Source: Streptomyces sp. GESEQ-35
GTDB taxonomy: Bacteria > Actinomycetota > Actinomycetes > Streptomycetales > Streptomycetaceae
Direction: 5' to 3'
Assembly: GCF_017948485.1 (NCBI RefSeq)
Contig: NZ_JAFFSX010000002.1
Coordinates: forward strand, 682,001-746,000
Length of the DNA stretch: 64,000 nucleotides
Shown here: positions 25,845-35,621 of the stretch, piece after piece
Layout of the letters: every line of letters begins with the position of its first letter
Numbering within the stretch: the first letter of the stretch is position 1
Notes under the pieces: model-generated
What the model was told of the DNA's origin: nothing
The model's database searches: none
What the model saw: only the letters and a program-made list of their open reading frames with translations
Position numbers and translations under genes: made by a program

Positions 25845-27932
25845 GTGCAGGTCGTGGGTGGTGGGCGTTGGCGGCGGGTCGTCAGTCAGGCTGGGCGCAG
25901 TGTCGCGGTGTGGGCCGTCTCCACGGTCACCATGCTCGTGCTGGCCGGCATCCTGCCGGACTTCCAGCTGCGGTCCGCGGACGGTGACAGCGCCACCGAC
26001 ATCACGGTGACCGCCGCGTTCGGGGCGGGCGCCTTCGGTGTGCTGTCGGCCGTGGTGTGGCCGCTCCTCGTGCGGCTCCTGCTGCTGGTGCCCGCGCTGG
26101 TCCTCGGGCTGCTGGTGTTCTTCCTCAACGGCGCGCTGCTGCTGCTGGCGCTGCGCCTCAACCCCACCGAGCGCGGCGCCGTCGCCTGGGAGACCGCGGT
26201 CGTGGTCGCCGCCGTGATGTCCGCCGTCGCCTCCGCCACCGGCGGTGCCCTGGCCGTCCGCGACGACGACGCCTACCGGCGCCGGCTGTACCGCCTCTCC
26301 GACCGCCGTCGCGGCTCCGGGTCGCCCTGCCCCGCCGTCCCCGGCACCGTCTTCCTGCAACTCGACGGCGTCGGCCACGACGTACTGCTCGACGCGGTCG
26401 GCAAGGGCCTGATGCCGACCGTCGCCCGCTGGCTCGGCACCGGAGACAGAGCCCGGCCCACCCACCGGCTCACCGCCTGGCGCACCGACTGGTCCAGCCA
26501 GACCGGCGCCAGCCAGCTGGGCATCCTGCACGGCAGCAACCACGACGTCCCGGCCTTCCGCTGGTACGAGAAGGACCGCCGGGAGGTGATGGTCAGCAAC
26601 CGCCCGACCAGCGCCGCCGAACTCCAGCGCCGTGCCGTCGAGCGCACCGGCGACGCCGGACTGCTCTCCGTCGACGGCGCCAGCCGCGGCAACCTGTTCA
26701 GCGGCGGCGCCGACGAACAGGCCCTCGTGCTGTCCATAGCCATCAAGCGGCGAGGCCGGGAGAACCGTTCCCGGGCGGGCTATTTCGCGTATTTCTCCGA
26801 CCCGGCGAACGCCGTGCGCACCGCCCTGTCCTTCGTCGCCGAGGTCGGCCGTGAGATCGTCCAGTCCAGCCGGGCCCGTTTCTGCAAGGTCCGCCCGCGT
26901 GTCAAACGCGGCGGCCTCTACCCCTTCATTCGTGCCTTCGCGACCGTCGTCGAACGGGACGTCGTGGTCGCCGCCGTCATGGGCGACATGCTCGCCGGGC
27001 GCACCGCCGTCTACGCGGACCTCGTGGCGTACGACGAAGTGGCGCACCACTCCGGGCCGATGAGCCGCGACGCCGGGAAGGTCCTCGAACGCCTCGACCG
27101 GGCGCTCGCGCTGATCGAGAAGGTCGCCGAGCACGCTCCACGGCAGTACCGGATCGTCGTGCTCTCGGACCACGGGCAGAGCCCCGGCGAGACCTTCCGG
27201 GCCCGCTACGGCCTTTCCCTCGGCGATCTGGTGCGGGCCGGCTGCGGGCTGCCCGTGCCGCGCAAGGCCCGGCGCACGCACAGCGGCGCCGAGGCCCGCG
27301 CGGCCGTACGGGCAGCGCTGCGCCGGCCGGTCGAGGAGGGCGACGAGCAGTACCGCCCGTCGCGCCGCCGCTCCGAGCCGCTCGTGCTGGCCTCGGGGAA
27401 CCTCGCCCTGGTCTCCTTCCCGGACGTGCCGCACCGGATGAGCAAGGAGGAGATCGACGCCCGCCACCCCGCCCTGCTGACCACGCTCGCCAACCACCCC
27501 GGCATCGGCTTCCTGCTCGTCCGCAGCGAGCAGCACGACGGCGTCGTCCTCGGCCCGTACGGCACGGAGATCCCGCTGGACCGACTCGACGAGGACCCGG
27601 GCCCCCTCAAGGACTTCGGCCCCGGAGCCGCCGACGCCGTCCGGCGCACGCACTCCTTCCCGCACACCGCCGACATCATGGTCAACTCCTGGTACGACCC
27701 GGCCGACGGCGAAGTCCTCGCCTTCGAGGAGCAGATCGGCTCGCACGGCGGCCTCGGCGGCGCCCAGACGAAGCCCTTCCTGCTGTCGCCCGTCGCCCTG
27801 TCCGCCCCGGTCGACGACACACAGGAACTCGCCGGCGCCGAGCACATCCACCGCGTCCTGCGCCGCTGGCTGCGCGAGTCGGACGGGCCGCAGGTGCCGC
27901 TGGACGCGGAGCCGGAGGAGCGGGCCGCCTGA
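25845..27932 (+). CDS. Membrane-anchored alkaline-phosphatase-superfamily protein with a holin-like N-terminal domain
   Basis: 695 residues in two parts. Residues about 15-135 hold four membrane helices resembling the phage-holin-4/DUF superfamily (AGILPDFQL, then LLLLVPALVLGLLVFFLNGA). From about 165 on, an alkaline-phosphatase-like domain starts with FLQLDGVGHDVL (metal-binding Asp), continues with LTAWRTDWSSQTGASQLGIL (nucleophile region, Ser/Thr) and ends with VLSDHGQSPGETF (metal-binding Asp-His). It likely hydrolyses a phospho- or phosphono-ester at the membrane face. The GTG start at 25845 precedes the first helix; no strong ribosome site is visible. Confidence 0.75.
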   Translation: MQVVGGGRWRRVVSQAGRSVAVWAVSTVTMLVLAGILPDFQLRSADGDSATDITVTAAFGAGAFGVLSAVVWPLLVRLLLLVPALVLGLLVFFLNGALLLLALRLNPTERGAVAWETAVVVAAVMSAVASATGGALAVRDDDAYRRRLYRLSDRRRGSGSPCPAVPGTVFLQLDGVGHDVLLDAVGKGLMPTVARWLGTGDRARPTHRLTAWRTDWSSQTGASQLGILHGSNHDVPAFRWYEKDRREVMVSNRPTSAAELQRRAVERTGDAGLLSVDGASRGNLFSGGADEQALVLSIAIKRRGRENRSRAGYFAYFSDPANAVRTALSFVAEVGREIVQSSRARFCKVRPRVKRGGLYPFIRAFATVVERDVVVAAVMGDMLAGRTAVYADLVAYDEVAHHSGPMSRDAGKVLERLDRALALIEKVAEHAPRQYRIVVLSDHGQSPGETFRARYGLSLGDLVRAGCGLPVPRKARRTHSGAEARAAVRAALRRPVEEGDEQYRPSRRRSEPLVLASGNLALVSFPDVPHRMSKEEIDARHPALLTTLANHPGIGFLLVRSEQHDGVVLGPYGTEIPLDRLDEDPGPLKDFGPGAADAVRRTHSFPHTADIMVNSWYDPADGEVLAFEEQIGSHGGLGGAQTKPFLLSPVALSAPVDDTQELAGAEHIHRVLRRWLRESDGPQVPLDAEPEERAA

Positions 27933-28013
27933 AAACCGGGTGCGTCAAAACGGTCGTACGCACACACTGTTCTCAGTCGAACCTGCTCGAACAGACTTGA
28001 GGAGCCCCCTGCT

Positions 28014-29075
28014 TTGCAGGCTGCCGTCACCGTCACTCCCGCCCGTATACCCGAGCTGCTGCTCGGCCTCGCGACCGTCCGCCCGGTCTTCCTCTGGGGC
28101 GCCCCCGGCATCGGAAAGTCCTCCCTGGTAAGGGAGTTCGCCGAGTCCCTGGGTCTTGAGTGCGTCAGCCTGCTGGGGACCCAGCTCGCCCCCGAGGACC
28201 TCATCGGCGTGCCGCAGATCCGCGACGGGCGGTCCGTGTTCTGCCCGCCGGAGGCGATCGCCCGCGACGAGCCCTACTGCCTGTTCCTGGACGAGCTGAA
28301 CGCGGCCACTCCGGATGTGCAGAAGGCGTTCTACTCGCTGATCCTGGACCGCCGTATCGGCAACTACGACCTTCCGGACGGCTCGATCGTCATCGGCGCC
28401 GGAAACCGGGCGACGGACAACGCCCTCGCCCGGCCCATCGCCTCCGCGCTGGTCAACCGTCTCGCCCACGTCCATCTGGAGGCGTCCACGAAGGACTGGC
28501 TGGTCTGGGCCGCGGGCAACGGCATCCACCCCTGGATCCTGGACCACGTCACCGACCGCCCCGATCACCTGTGGTCCAAGCCGCCCAAGACCGAGGAGCC
28601 GTTCTCCACGCCCCGCTCCTGGCACATGCTCTCCGACGCCCTGCACTCCTTCGGCCACGGCCTCGACGAGGAGACGCTGAAGGTGATCGCGCACGGCACG
28701 CTGACGCCCGCCCACGCCACCGCGTTCTGCGGCTATGTCAAGATCGTGCGCAGCCAGTACGGCATCGAGGCGATCATCAAGGGCGACGCCCGCTGGCCGC
28801 ACCGGATGGAGGACCGCGACCTGCTCTACTACCTCGCCGAGTCCTTCCGCGGCCGCCTCGTCAAGGAGCTGCCGGCCAGCAAGGAGCACCTCTCGGCGAA
28901 CGGGCAGCAGATGGCGTACCGCGCCAAGTCGCTGCTCGTGCAGCTCGCCGAGATCTCGGTGGAGGTCGCGCAGAGCGTCATCGCCCCCGACACCGACGGC
29001 AACCCCCTGCTGCCCGCCTGGTTCCTGGTCGAGTCGGCCCGCGACATGCCCCGCCTGGTGGAGGCGCGGCAGTGA
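28014..29075 (+). CDS. MoxR-type AAA+ ATPase
   Basis: 353 residues. Walker A reads WGAPGIGKSSLVRE (28-41), Walker B CLFLDELNAATPDVQK (about 88-103), and sensor 1 is in VIGAGNRATDN. It belongs to the MoxR branch, ATPases that act with a von Willebrand A (VWA) partner as chaperones in metal insertion or complex maturation. That partner is encoded by the next, overlapping gene. The start is a TTG with TTGAGGAGCC upstream. The overlap by four bases (GTGA) supports stoichiometric co-production. Confidence 0.8.
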   Translation: MQAAVTVTPARIPELLLGLATVRPVFLWGAPGIGKSSLVREFAESLGLECVSLLGTQLAPEDLIGVPQIRDGRSVFCPPEAIARDEPYCLFLDELNAATPDVQKAFYSLILDRRIGNYDLPDGSIVIGAGNRATDNALARPIASALVNRLAHVHLEASTKDWLVWAAGNGIHPWILDHVTDRPDHLWSKPPKTEEPFSTPRSWHMLSDALHSFGHGLDEETLKVIAHGTLTPAHATAFCGYVKIVRSQYGIEAIIKGDARWPHRMEDRDLLYYLAESFRGRLVKELPASKEHLSANGQQMAYRAKSLLVQLAEISVEVAQSVIAPDTDGNPLLPAWFLVESARDMPRLVEARQ

Positions 29076-30874
29076 GCCGCACCCGCGGTCCCAAGCAGGC
29101 CAAGAAGGACCTCGCGGCCGAGGCGTTCGCGGAGGGCATGCGGCTGGTGCGGGCCAACCGGGCGCTGGCCGCGGTCGGGTTCAGTTCCTGCCGCAAGGAG
29201 GACTGCCCCCTGTCGCCCGCCTCCGGGCTCGTCCGCGTCGACTCCGACGGCGTCCTGCACGTCCACCCCACCCGCCGCGCCGACCCCGCCGACTGGGCCT
29301 GGGCGGTGGCCCACGGCATCATCCACCTCGGCTTCGGCCACGTCCCGGCGAAGGAGGGCCGCCGTACCCAGCCCGACCGGTACGAGCTCGCCGCCCGCTG
29401 CGCCGTCGTCAACCGCTTCCTGCTCGGCTTCTCCATCGGCCGCACCCCCGACGCCCTGCCGCCCAGCTACCCCGACGGCGACGAGGAGCAGCTCGCCGCC
29501 CGCTGGCGCCGCGACGGCATCCCGGGCCCGTACGAGCACTGCGGCACGGCCGGCGGCGAGCCGGACCAGCTCCTGGTGCCGTGGGACACCTGGATGGGCG
29601 GCACCCCGAAGAACTGGCAGCTGGACTTCGCGCACGCCCTCACCCGCACCGTGGCCACCGCCATGGACGTGGCCGGCGGCCGCCGCCACTCGATGCGCGG
29701 CGGACCCACCCGGCTCCAGCCCTGGGAGCGGGCCCTGAGCTGGTTCGTCTCCTCCTACCCGCTGCTCGGCGGGATCGCGGCCGGCATCACCCTGGTCGCC
29801 GACGCCGAACTCGCCCGCGCCCACGGCATCTCCGTCGCCGCCGTCGACGTGGGGGCGGCCGAGATCTACGTCAATCCGCTGCGCGAACTCGACGACGAGG
29901 AATGGCGGTTCGTCCTCGCCCACGAGATGCTGCACGCCGCCCTGCGCCACGGCGACCGCTGCGGCCCCCGCGACCCGTATCTGTTCAACGTCGCCTGCGA
30001 CTACGTCATCAACGGCTGGCTGAACGAGATGCAGGTCGGCACCATGCCCGACGGGCTGCTCTTCGACCCCGATCTGGGGGACCTCTCCGCCGAGGAGGTC
30101 TACGACCGTATCGCCGTCGACCTGCGCCGGATGCGCCGCCTGTCGACCCTGCGCGGCAAGGGCCTCGGCGACATCCTCGGCGGACCGCTCGGCAGCCCGC
30201 GCGACTACGTCGACCTGGACGAGTTCTACCGCCGTGGCCTGTGCCAGGGCCTCGATCTGCACCAGGGGCAGGAGCGCGGATACCTGCCCGGCGGCCTGGT
30301 CGAGGAGATCCGCGCGCTGAGCCATCCGCCGCTGCCCTGGGACGCCCGACTGGCCCGCTGGTTCGACGAGTTCGTACCCCGTCCGGAGCCGGCACGGTCG
30401 TACGCCCGTCCCTCGCGCCGCCAGTCCTCCACCCCCGACATCCCGCGTGCGGGCCGCTACTTCCCGCCCGAGGAGATCGCCCGCTGCACCTTCGGCGTCG
30501 TCCTCGACACCTCCGGCTCCATGGACCGCACCCTGCTCGGCAAGGCGCTGGGTGCGATCGCCTCGTACGCCGAGGCGCGCGACGTACCGGCCGCACGCGT
30601 CGTCTTCTGCGACGCGGCCCCGCACGACGCCGGCTTCGTACCGGTCACCGAGATCGCCGGACGGGTGCGGGTGCACGGCCGCGGAGGTACGGTCCTCCAG
30701 CCCGGCATCGACCTGCTGCACCGGGCGGACGACTTCCCGCCGGGCGCCCCCGTCCTGGTGATCACGGACGGCTGGTGCGACACGCTCCGGGTGCGGCGCG
30801 AGCACGCCTATCTGATTCCCCAGGGCGCCCGACTGCCGTTCACCGCACGTGGTCCGGTGTTCCGCGTGCAGTGA
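29072..30874 (+). CDS. VWA-like putative metallopeptidase (DUF2201 type), MoxR partner
   Basis: 600 residues. The centre holds a zinc-peptidase motif VLAHEMLHAALRHGDR (about 281-296). A related but Glu-less HGIIHLGFGH lies at 81-90, which looks like a decayed duplicate of the first. The C-terminal VWA-like domain has VVLDTSGSMDRTLLG (metal-ion-dependent adhesion site, about 476-490) and VLVITDGWCD. DUF2201 proteins pair with MoxR ATPases across bacteria; the complex is presumed to remodel or clip a client protein, unidentified here. The GTG start is set by the overlap with the ATPase gene. Confidence 0.78.
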   Translation: MSRTRGPKQAKKDLAAEAFAEGMRLVRANRALAAVGFSSCRKEDCPLSPASGLVRVDSDGVLHVHPTRRADPADWAWAVAHGIIHLGFGHVPAKEGRRTQPDRYELAARCAVVNRFLLGFSIGRTPDALPPSYPDGDEEQLAARWRRDGIPGPYEHCGTAGGEPDQLLVPWDTWMGGTPKNWQLDFAHALTRTVATAMDVAGGRRHSMRGGPTRLQPWERALSWFVSSYPLLGGIAAGITLVADAELARAHGISVAAVDVGAAEIYVNPLRELDDEEWRFVLAHEMLHAALRHGDRCGPRDPYLFNVACDYVINGWLNEMQVGTMPDGLLFDPDLGDLSAEEVYDRIAVDLRRMRRLSTLRGKGLGDILGGPLGSPRDYVDLDEFYRRGLCQGLDLHQGQERGYLPGGLVEEIRALSHPPLPWDARLARWFDEFVPRPEPARSYARPSRRQSSTPDIPRAGRYFPPEEIARCTFGVVLDTSGSMDRTLLGKALGAIASYAEARDVPAARVVFCDAAPHDAGFVPVTEIAGRVRVHGRGGTVLQPGIDLLHRADDFPPGAPVLVITDGWCDTLRVRREHAYLIPQGARLPFTARGPVFRVQ

Positions 30875-30939
30875 GTCGGAATGTGATCGGATGGGGGCCA
30901 GGGAACCCCGCAACGGGACCACACGTGAAAGGAACAACC

Positions 30940-31368
30940 GTGGCAACCACGCGCTCCGCACACACCGTCTGGGAAGGCAACCTGCTCGAGGGCAATGGGG
31001 TCGTCACCTTCGACTCCTCCGGTGCCATCGACGAGCAGCCGGTCACGTGGGCATCGCGCGCCCAGGACGCGAACGGCAAGACCAGCCCCGAGGAGCTGAT
31101 CGCCGCCGCCCACTCCAGCTGCTTCTCCATGGCCTTCTCCAACATGCTCGCCAAGGCCGGTACCCCGCCCACCAAGCTCGTCACCTCGGCCGACGTGAAC
31201 TTCCAGCCGGGTGAGGGCATCACCGGCATCCACCTCACGGTCGAGGGCACGGTTCCGGGCATCGACAACGACACGTTCGTCGCCATCGCGGAGGAGGCCA
31301 AGGTCGGCTGCCCCGTCAGCCAGGCCCTCACCGGCACGACCATCACGCTGTCGGCGAAGCTCGCCTGA
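30940..31368 (+). CDS. OsmC family peroxiredoxin
   Basis: 142 residues. The catalytic cysteine is in HSSCFSMAFSNML and the resolving cysteine in KVGCPVSQAL, the two-Cys arrangement of OsmC/Ohr proteins that reduce organic hydroperoxides with lipoyl or thiol donors. It opens ATTRSAHTVWEGNLLEG, as OsmC-type members do. The GTG at 30940 has GTGAAAGGAACAACC upstream and is preferred to a GTG 15 bases earlier. A strong hairpin follows the gene, so it is probably monocistronic. Confidence 0.88.
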   Translation: MATTRSAHTVWEGNLLEGNGVVTFDSSGAIDEQPVTWASRAQDANGKTSPEELIAAAHSSCFSMAFSNMLAKAGTPPTKLVTSADVNFQPGEGITGIHLTVEGTVPGIDNDTFVAIAEEAKVGCPVSQALTGTTITLSAKLA

Positions 31369-31389
31369 AGCGGTCCGCCTCGTCCCGAC

Positions 31390-31429
31390 GTCGCGCAGGC
31401 CCACCCCGGCGGGGGTGGGCCTGCGCGAC
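31390..31429 (+). terminator. Strong hairpin terminator after osmC
   Basis: An 18-bp perfect stem, arm GTCGCGCAGGCCCACCCC at 31390-31407 with its complement at 31412-31429, around a 4-base GGCG loop, 22 bases after the stop. Confidence 0.85.
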
Positions 31430-31490
31430 GCTCGGTTCACGGCCCCGGGCCGGGGTATGTAGATGATGCTGAGATGTCGGAAGGACTTCG

Positions 31491-32867
31491 ATGTTGCCGG
31501 GAACGTCCAGCAATGGAACGGCGCTTGACTCCGCCACTCGGGAACTGACCCGCATCATCCTGTTATTCAGCCTCGCCGGACGGGTGCGGCCGGACAACGC
31601 CGATCTGGGTGGTCTCGTCGACCGGCTCGACTTCGGCCGTTTCACCCCGCATCTGACGACCAGCGAGGCGGTGCTGCCCGTACCCGTGCTGGCCGACACC
31701 GTGACGCCGGCCGACCTGGGGCTGCCGCACGGGGACCACGGCCTGTCCCTCGCGTCCGTGGGGATCCTCGTCGTCGCCACCCCGCGCGGCGACGCGACAC
31801 TCGTCGTGGACTGCGGTTTCCAGGGCGAGACAGAGGCCGGGGCGGTCGCCGCCTGGCTCGCCGCGACCTGCTTCGACCGCGCACAGCTCACGCTCCGCTC
31901 ACGCCCCCTGCTGGAGGTGCTGAGCGAACGGCTCGACCTGCCCGAGCCGCTGGACTTCGGCCAGAACGTGCACCAACTCGTGTTCCCCGGCGGCCAGTTG
32001 CTCCAGAAACTGCTCGACGCGGAGCCCGGCCGGGACCTGCTGCTCAACGAGATCATCTACCGCGGCAAGCTGCCCCGGCACCCCGGAGCACCCCTCGACG
32101 TCAGCGTCCCGCCCAACCTCAGCAACCACGGCGTGACCCTGTCCGCGCACGGCCGCGGTGTCTCCGTGCAGGCGGGCTGGGCCCCGCACGTGGAGAACGG
32201 CCTGACCCTGGTCGCCGTCGGCATGATCTCCGCCCTGGCCGTCCTCCAGCGCACCAGGCTCGCCGCCTTCGACATGATGCGGCGCAACGAACAGGCGCTC
32301 ACGGACTCGCCGTCCGAGGTACGCACCCTCATCTCCCGGCTGTCGACGGGCGTGAACGAACTCCAACTCGACCTGGCCTTCGGCGTGGAGGCGTACGTCG
32401 ACAGCCTGCTGATCCCGGAGATGCTGATGGAGGGCTTCCAGTCCTCGCTGCGGGACACCCTCGGCATCCGCGACAGCCTCGACAACTCCGCGCGCATGGT
32501 CGAGCGCCTCACCTCCGTGATCAACGCCCGCTCCGCCGCCCTGGACGCCGCGATCGCGGAGCGTGACGAACACCGCGACCGCACCGTCTCCGCCCTGGTC
32601 GCGGTGGCCACGCTGATCGCCCTGCCGCCCACCCTGCTGCTGGCCTTCTTCGGCGTGAACGCGACGAACGTGGACGACCACCACTCCATCCTCGACCTAC
32701 AGGAGTACGGCCTGGCGTACGCGCTGGCCTGGATTCCCTTCGTCGTCCTGGCCGTGATCGGATACATCCTGCTCAGGCGGGTCAGCGGACGCTCCGGCTC
32801 GCTGCTCGACCCGTCCGACGACGAATCGGTTACGGTGCCCGCACCGCGTTCTTCATCCGGGAGTTGA
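31491..32867 (+). CDS. CorA-like membrane protein, TTA-containing
   Basis: 458 residues. The C-terminus has the CorA design: a long helix (about 260-355) then two membrane helices (364-388 and 402-420). The loop after the first helix reads FFGVNATNVDD, where CorA has the selectivity triplet G-M-N; here it is G-V-N. The large N-terminal domain is unlike canonical CorA. Mg2+ or other divalent transport is possible but the altered triplet makes it unsure. Leu25 is encoded by TTA (31563-31565), so translation should need the bldA tRNA. GAAGGA lies 5-10 bases before the ATG. Confidence 0.65.
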   Translation: MLPGTSSNGTALDSATRELTRIILLFSLAGRVRPDNADLGGLVDRLDFGRFTPHLTTSEAVLPVPVLADTVTPADLGLPHGDHGLSLASVGILVVATPRGDATLVVDCGFQGETEAGAVAAWLAATCFDRAQLTLRSRPLLEVLSERLDLPEPLDFGQNVHQLVFPGGQLLQKLLDAEPGRDLLLNEIIYRGKLPRHPGAPLDVSVPPNLSNHGVTLSAHGRGVSVQAGWAPHVENGLTLVAVGMISALAVLQRTRLAAFDMMRRNEQALTDSPSEVRTLISRLSTGVNELQLDLAFGVEAYVDSLLIPEMLMEGFQSSLRDTLGIRDSLDNSARMVERLTSVINARSAALDAAIAERDEHRDRTVSALVAVATLIALPPTLLLAFFGVNATNVDDHHSILDLQEYGLAYALAWIPFVVLAVIGYILLRRVSGRSGSLLDPSDDESVTVPAPRSSSGS

Positions 32868-32873
32868 CTGCCC

Positions 32874-33623
32874 ATGTCACGACGACCCGCCGTATCGGCA
32901 CACAAGGGAGGGTCCGAGCAGGCTGCCGCCGCCACCTGGGAGGCCTACGAGGACGCGATCGCCTCGGGTGCCGAGTACGTCGAGTTCGACGTCCGGCGTA
33001 CGGCGGACGGCGTCTTCGTCGTCTACCACGACCCCCGGGTCGACCACACCGGCCCGCTGCTCGCCCGGATCACCCACGCCGAGCTGAGCGAGCGCGCCGG
33101 ATACGCCGTGCCGGTCGTGGACGACGTCATGGCCCTGATCGCCGGGAAGCTGATCGGGCATCTCGACCTGAAGGAAGTGGGCGACGAGCGCGAGCTGATC
33201 GACCGGGCGGTCGCCCTGCTCGGCGAGGACGGCTTCGTCGCCACGACCCTGGAGGACCGCTCCGTCGCCGCCATCTCGCAGGCCTTTCCCGGCGTGCGCA
33301 CGGCCCTGTCCCTGGGCCGCAACCGCAAGGAGACCGGGTGGGCCCGGCTGCCGGTGACCCGGCTCGGCGAGCTGTTCCCGATGCGCCGGGTGCGCGCCTG
33401 CGGCGCGAGCGGGGTCGCCGTGCACCAGCGGCTCGCCCGCGCCAACGTACTGCGCGAGGCCGCCCGGCACGGCCTGTTCACCATGGTGTGGACGGTCAAC
33501 GACGACGAGCTCCTCCAGACCTTCCTCGACGACCCCCGCGTGGACGTGCTGATCACCGACCGGCCCCGGCGCGCGGTGGCGCTCCGCGGAGAACCACGAG
33601 AGCCTGAGCGCACGCTCAGCTAG
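32874..33623 (+). CDS. Glycerophosphodiester phosphodiesterase family protein
   Basis: 249 residues. The GDPD signature reads SAHKGGSEQ (the family's HRG, here HKG), then [20 protein letters not shown] (EFD and HD metal and catalytic residues), and ends with [14 protein letters not shown] and VDVLITDRP. It hydrolyses glycerophosphodiesters to glycerol 3-phosphate and an alcohol. There is no signal peptide, so it acts in the cytoplasm. It lies six bases downstream of the CorA-like gene and probably shares its transcript. Confidence 0.85.
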   Translation: MSRRPAVSAHKGGSEQAAAATWEAYEDAIASGAEYVEFDVRRTADGVFVVYHDPRVDHTGPLLARITHAELSERAGYAVPVVDDVMALIAGKLIGHLDLKEVGDERELIDRAVALLGEDGFVATTLEDRSVAAISQAFPGVRTALSLGRNRKETGWARLPVTRLGELFPMRRVRACGASGVAVHQRLARANVLREAARHGLFTMVWTVNDDELLQTFLDDPRVDVLITDRPRRAVALRGEPREPERTLS

Positions 33624-33656
33624 GCAGACTCCGTCACCCGCTGGGTACCCGTCCCA

Positions 33657-33693
33657 TTGACAAGAGCGCACTCAAGTTTTGTGCTGGAGTGCG
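33657..33693 (+). promoter_or_regulatory. Candidate dnaK promoter with inverted repeat
   Basis: TTGACA at 33657-33662 is followed after 17 bases by TGTGCT. The inverted repeat CGCACTCAAG/CTGGAGTGCG (33667-33693, one mismatch, 7-base spacer) covers the spacer and -10. The arms run opposite to the HspR HAIR element (CTTGAGT-N7-ACTCAAG), so it is not a HAIR site as such. Confidence 0.4.
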
Positions 33694-33721
33694 TGAGCGG
33701 CCCTGGCGGAAGGGGACAGCG

Positions 33722-35584
33722 ATGGCACGTGCGGTCGGAATCGATCTCGGGACCACAAACTCGGTGGTGGCCGTCCTGGAGGGCGGCGAACCCACTGTTG
33801 TTGCCAATGCGGAGGGCGCGCGGACCACACCGTCGGTGGTGGCCTTCGCGAAGAACGGCGAGGTGCTCGTCGGTGAGGTGGCCAAACGGCAGGCCGTGAC
33901 CAACGTGGAGCGCACCGCCCGCTCGGTGAAGCGGCACATGGGCGAGGGGGACTGGCGCTTCCCGGACCAGGGCGACATCGACGGCACCCGCTACCGGGCG
34001 CAGGAGCTGTCCGCACGCGTCCTCCAGAAGCTGAAGCGGGATGCCGAGTCCTACCTCGGCGAGGACGTCAGCGACGCGGTGATCACCGTGCCGGCGTACT
34101 TCGACGACGCCCAGCGGCAGGCCACCAAGGAGGCCGGGGAGATCGCGGGCCTGAAGGTGCTGCGGATCATCAACGAGCCGACGGCCGCCGCGCTCGCCTA
34201 CGGCCTCGACCGGGGCGAGGAGCAGACCGTGCTCGTCTTCGACCTCGGCGGCGGCACCTTCGACGTGTCGCTGCTGGAGATCGGCGACGGCGTCATCGAG
34301 GTCAAGGCCACCAACGGGGACACGCACCTGGGCGGCGACGACTGGGACCAGCGGATCGTCGAGTACCTCGTCAAGAAGTTCAAGGGGCAGTACGGCATCG
34401 ACCTCGGCAACGACAAGATGGCCGTGCAGCGGCTGCGCGAGGGCGCCGAGAAGGCCAAGATCGAGCTGTCGTCGTCCTCCGAGACCACGATCAACCTCCC
34501 CTACATCACCGCTTCCGCCGAGGGCCCGCTCCACCTCGACGAGAAGCTCACCCGCGCCCAGTTCCAGGAGCTGACCGCCGACCTCCTCGACCGCTGCAAG
34601 ACCCCCTTCCACCAGGCGGTCAAGGACGCCGGCATCAAGCTCTCCGTGGTCGACCACGTGATCCTCGTCGGCGGTTCCACCCGGATGCCCGCGGTGACCG
34701 AGCTGGTCAAGGAGCTCACCGGCAAGGATCCGCACAAGGGCGTCAACCCGGACGAGGTCGTGGCGGTCGGCGCCGTCCTCCAGGCCGGTGTCATCCGCGG
34801 CGACGTCAAGGACGTCCTGCTGCTCGACGTCACCCCGCTGTCCCTGGGCATCGAGACCAAGGGCGGCATCATGACCAAGCTCATCGAGCGCAACACCACG
34901 ATTCCGACCCGGCGTTCGGAGATCTTCACCACCGCCACCGACAACCAGCCCTCGGTCGGCATCCAGGTCTACCAGGGCGAACGCGAGATCGCCGCCTACA
35001 ACAAGAAGCTCGGCGTCTTCGACCTCACCGGACTGCCGCCCGCCCCGCGCGGGGTCCCGCAGATCGAGGTCGCGTTCGACATCGACGCCAACGGCATCAT
35101 GCACGTCTCCGCCAAGGACCTCGCCACCGGCCGCGAACAGAAGATGACCGTCACCGGCGGCTCGGCCCTCCCCAAGGACGACATCGACCGCATGATGCGG
35201 GAGGCCGAGCAGTACGCGGAGGAGGACCGGGGGCGCCGGGAGGCCGCCGAAACCCGCAACCAGGCCGAGCAACTCGTCTACCAGACCGAGAAGTTCATCC
35301 GGGAGAACGAGGACAAGGTGCCCTCCGAGACCAAATCGGAGGTCGAGTCCGCGATCACCGAACTCAAGGAGCTCCTGGAGCGCAACGCCGAGACCAACGA
35401 ACTGCGCACCGGCGTCGAGAAACTCGCCACCGTCAGCCAGAAGATGGGCCAGGCCATGTACGCCCAGGCCCAGCAGACCCCGGCGGAGGGCACCGAGCAG
35501 CACACCGAACCGCAGGAGGAGGAAGGCGTGGTGGACGCGGAGATCGTCGACGAGGAGAGGGACCAGAAGGGCGGCGCGGCGTGA
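33722..35584 (+). CDS. dnaK: Hsp70 chaperone DnaK, stand-alone copy
   Basis: 620 residues, full length for actinobacterial DnaK. Nucleotide-binding landmarks are [17 protein letters not shown] (6-22), [13 protein letters not shown] and [16 protein letters not shown]. The interdomain linker is [18 protein letters not shown], and the tail ends [14 protein letters not shown]. It folds client proteins with ATP. No grpE, dnaJ or hspR follows, unlike the main operon, so this is a secondary copy that must borrow co-chaperones. Residues about 505-580 are helical lid. The start codon follows GGAAGGGGACAGCG. Confidence 0.93.
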   Translation: MARAVGIDLGTTNSVVAVLEGGEPTVVANAEGARTTPSVVAFAKNGEVLVGEVAKRQAVTNVERTARSVKRHMGEGDWRFPDQGDIDGTRYRAQELSARVLQKLKRDAESYLGEDVSDAVITVPAYFDDAQRQATKEAGEIAGLKVLRIINEPTAAALAYGLDRGEEQTVLVFDLGGGTFDVSLLEIGDGVIEVKATNGDTHLGGDDWDQRIVEYLVKKFKGQYGIDLGNDKMAVQRLREGAEKAKIELSSSSETTINLPYITASAEGPLHLDEKLTRAQFQELTADLLDRCKTPFHQAVKDAGIKLSVVDHVILVGGSTRMPAVTELVKELTGKDPHKGVNPDEVVAVGAVLQAGVIRGDVKDVLLLDVTPLSLGIETKGGIMTKLIERNTTIPTRRSEIFTTATDNQPSVGIQVYQGEREIAAYNKKLGVFDLTGLPPAPRGVPQIEVAFDIDANGIMHVSAKDLATGREQKMTVTGGSALPKDDIDRMMREAEQYAEEDRGRREAAETRNQAEQLVYQTEKFIRENEDKVPSETKSEVESAITELKELLERNAETNELRTGVEKLATVSQKMGQAMYAQAQQTPAEGTEQHTEPQEEEGVVDAEIVDEERDQKGGAA

Positions 35585-35621
35585 GCGCTCCGCTGGTTGT
35601 GCGGTTCGTTTGCCGCGGGCC

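Noticed and set aside
25554..27851. A 765-codon frame antisense to the phosphatase fusion
   Set aside because: It is the mirror of a well-supported gene, with a repetitive Gly/Asp/Val composition and no motif.
33667..33693. HAIR element of HspR before dnaK
   Set aside because: The arms have the opposite order to CTTGAGT-N7-ACTCAAG, so I call only an unknown palindrome.
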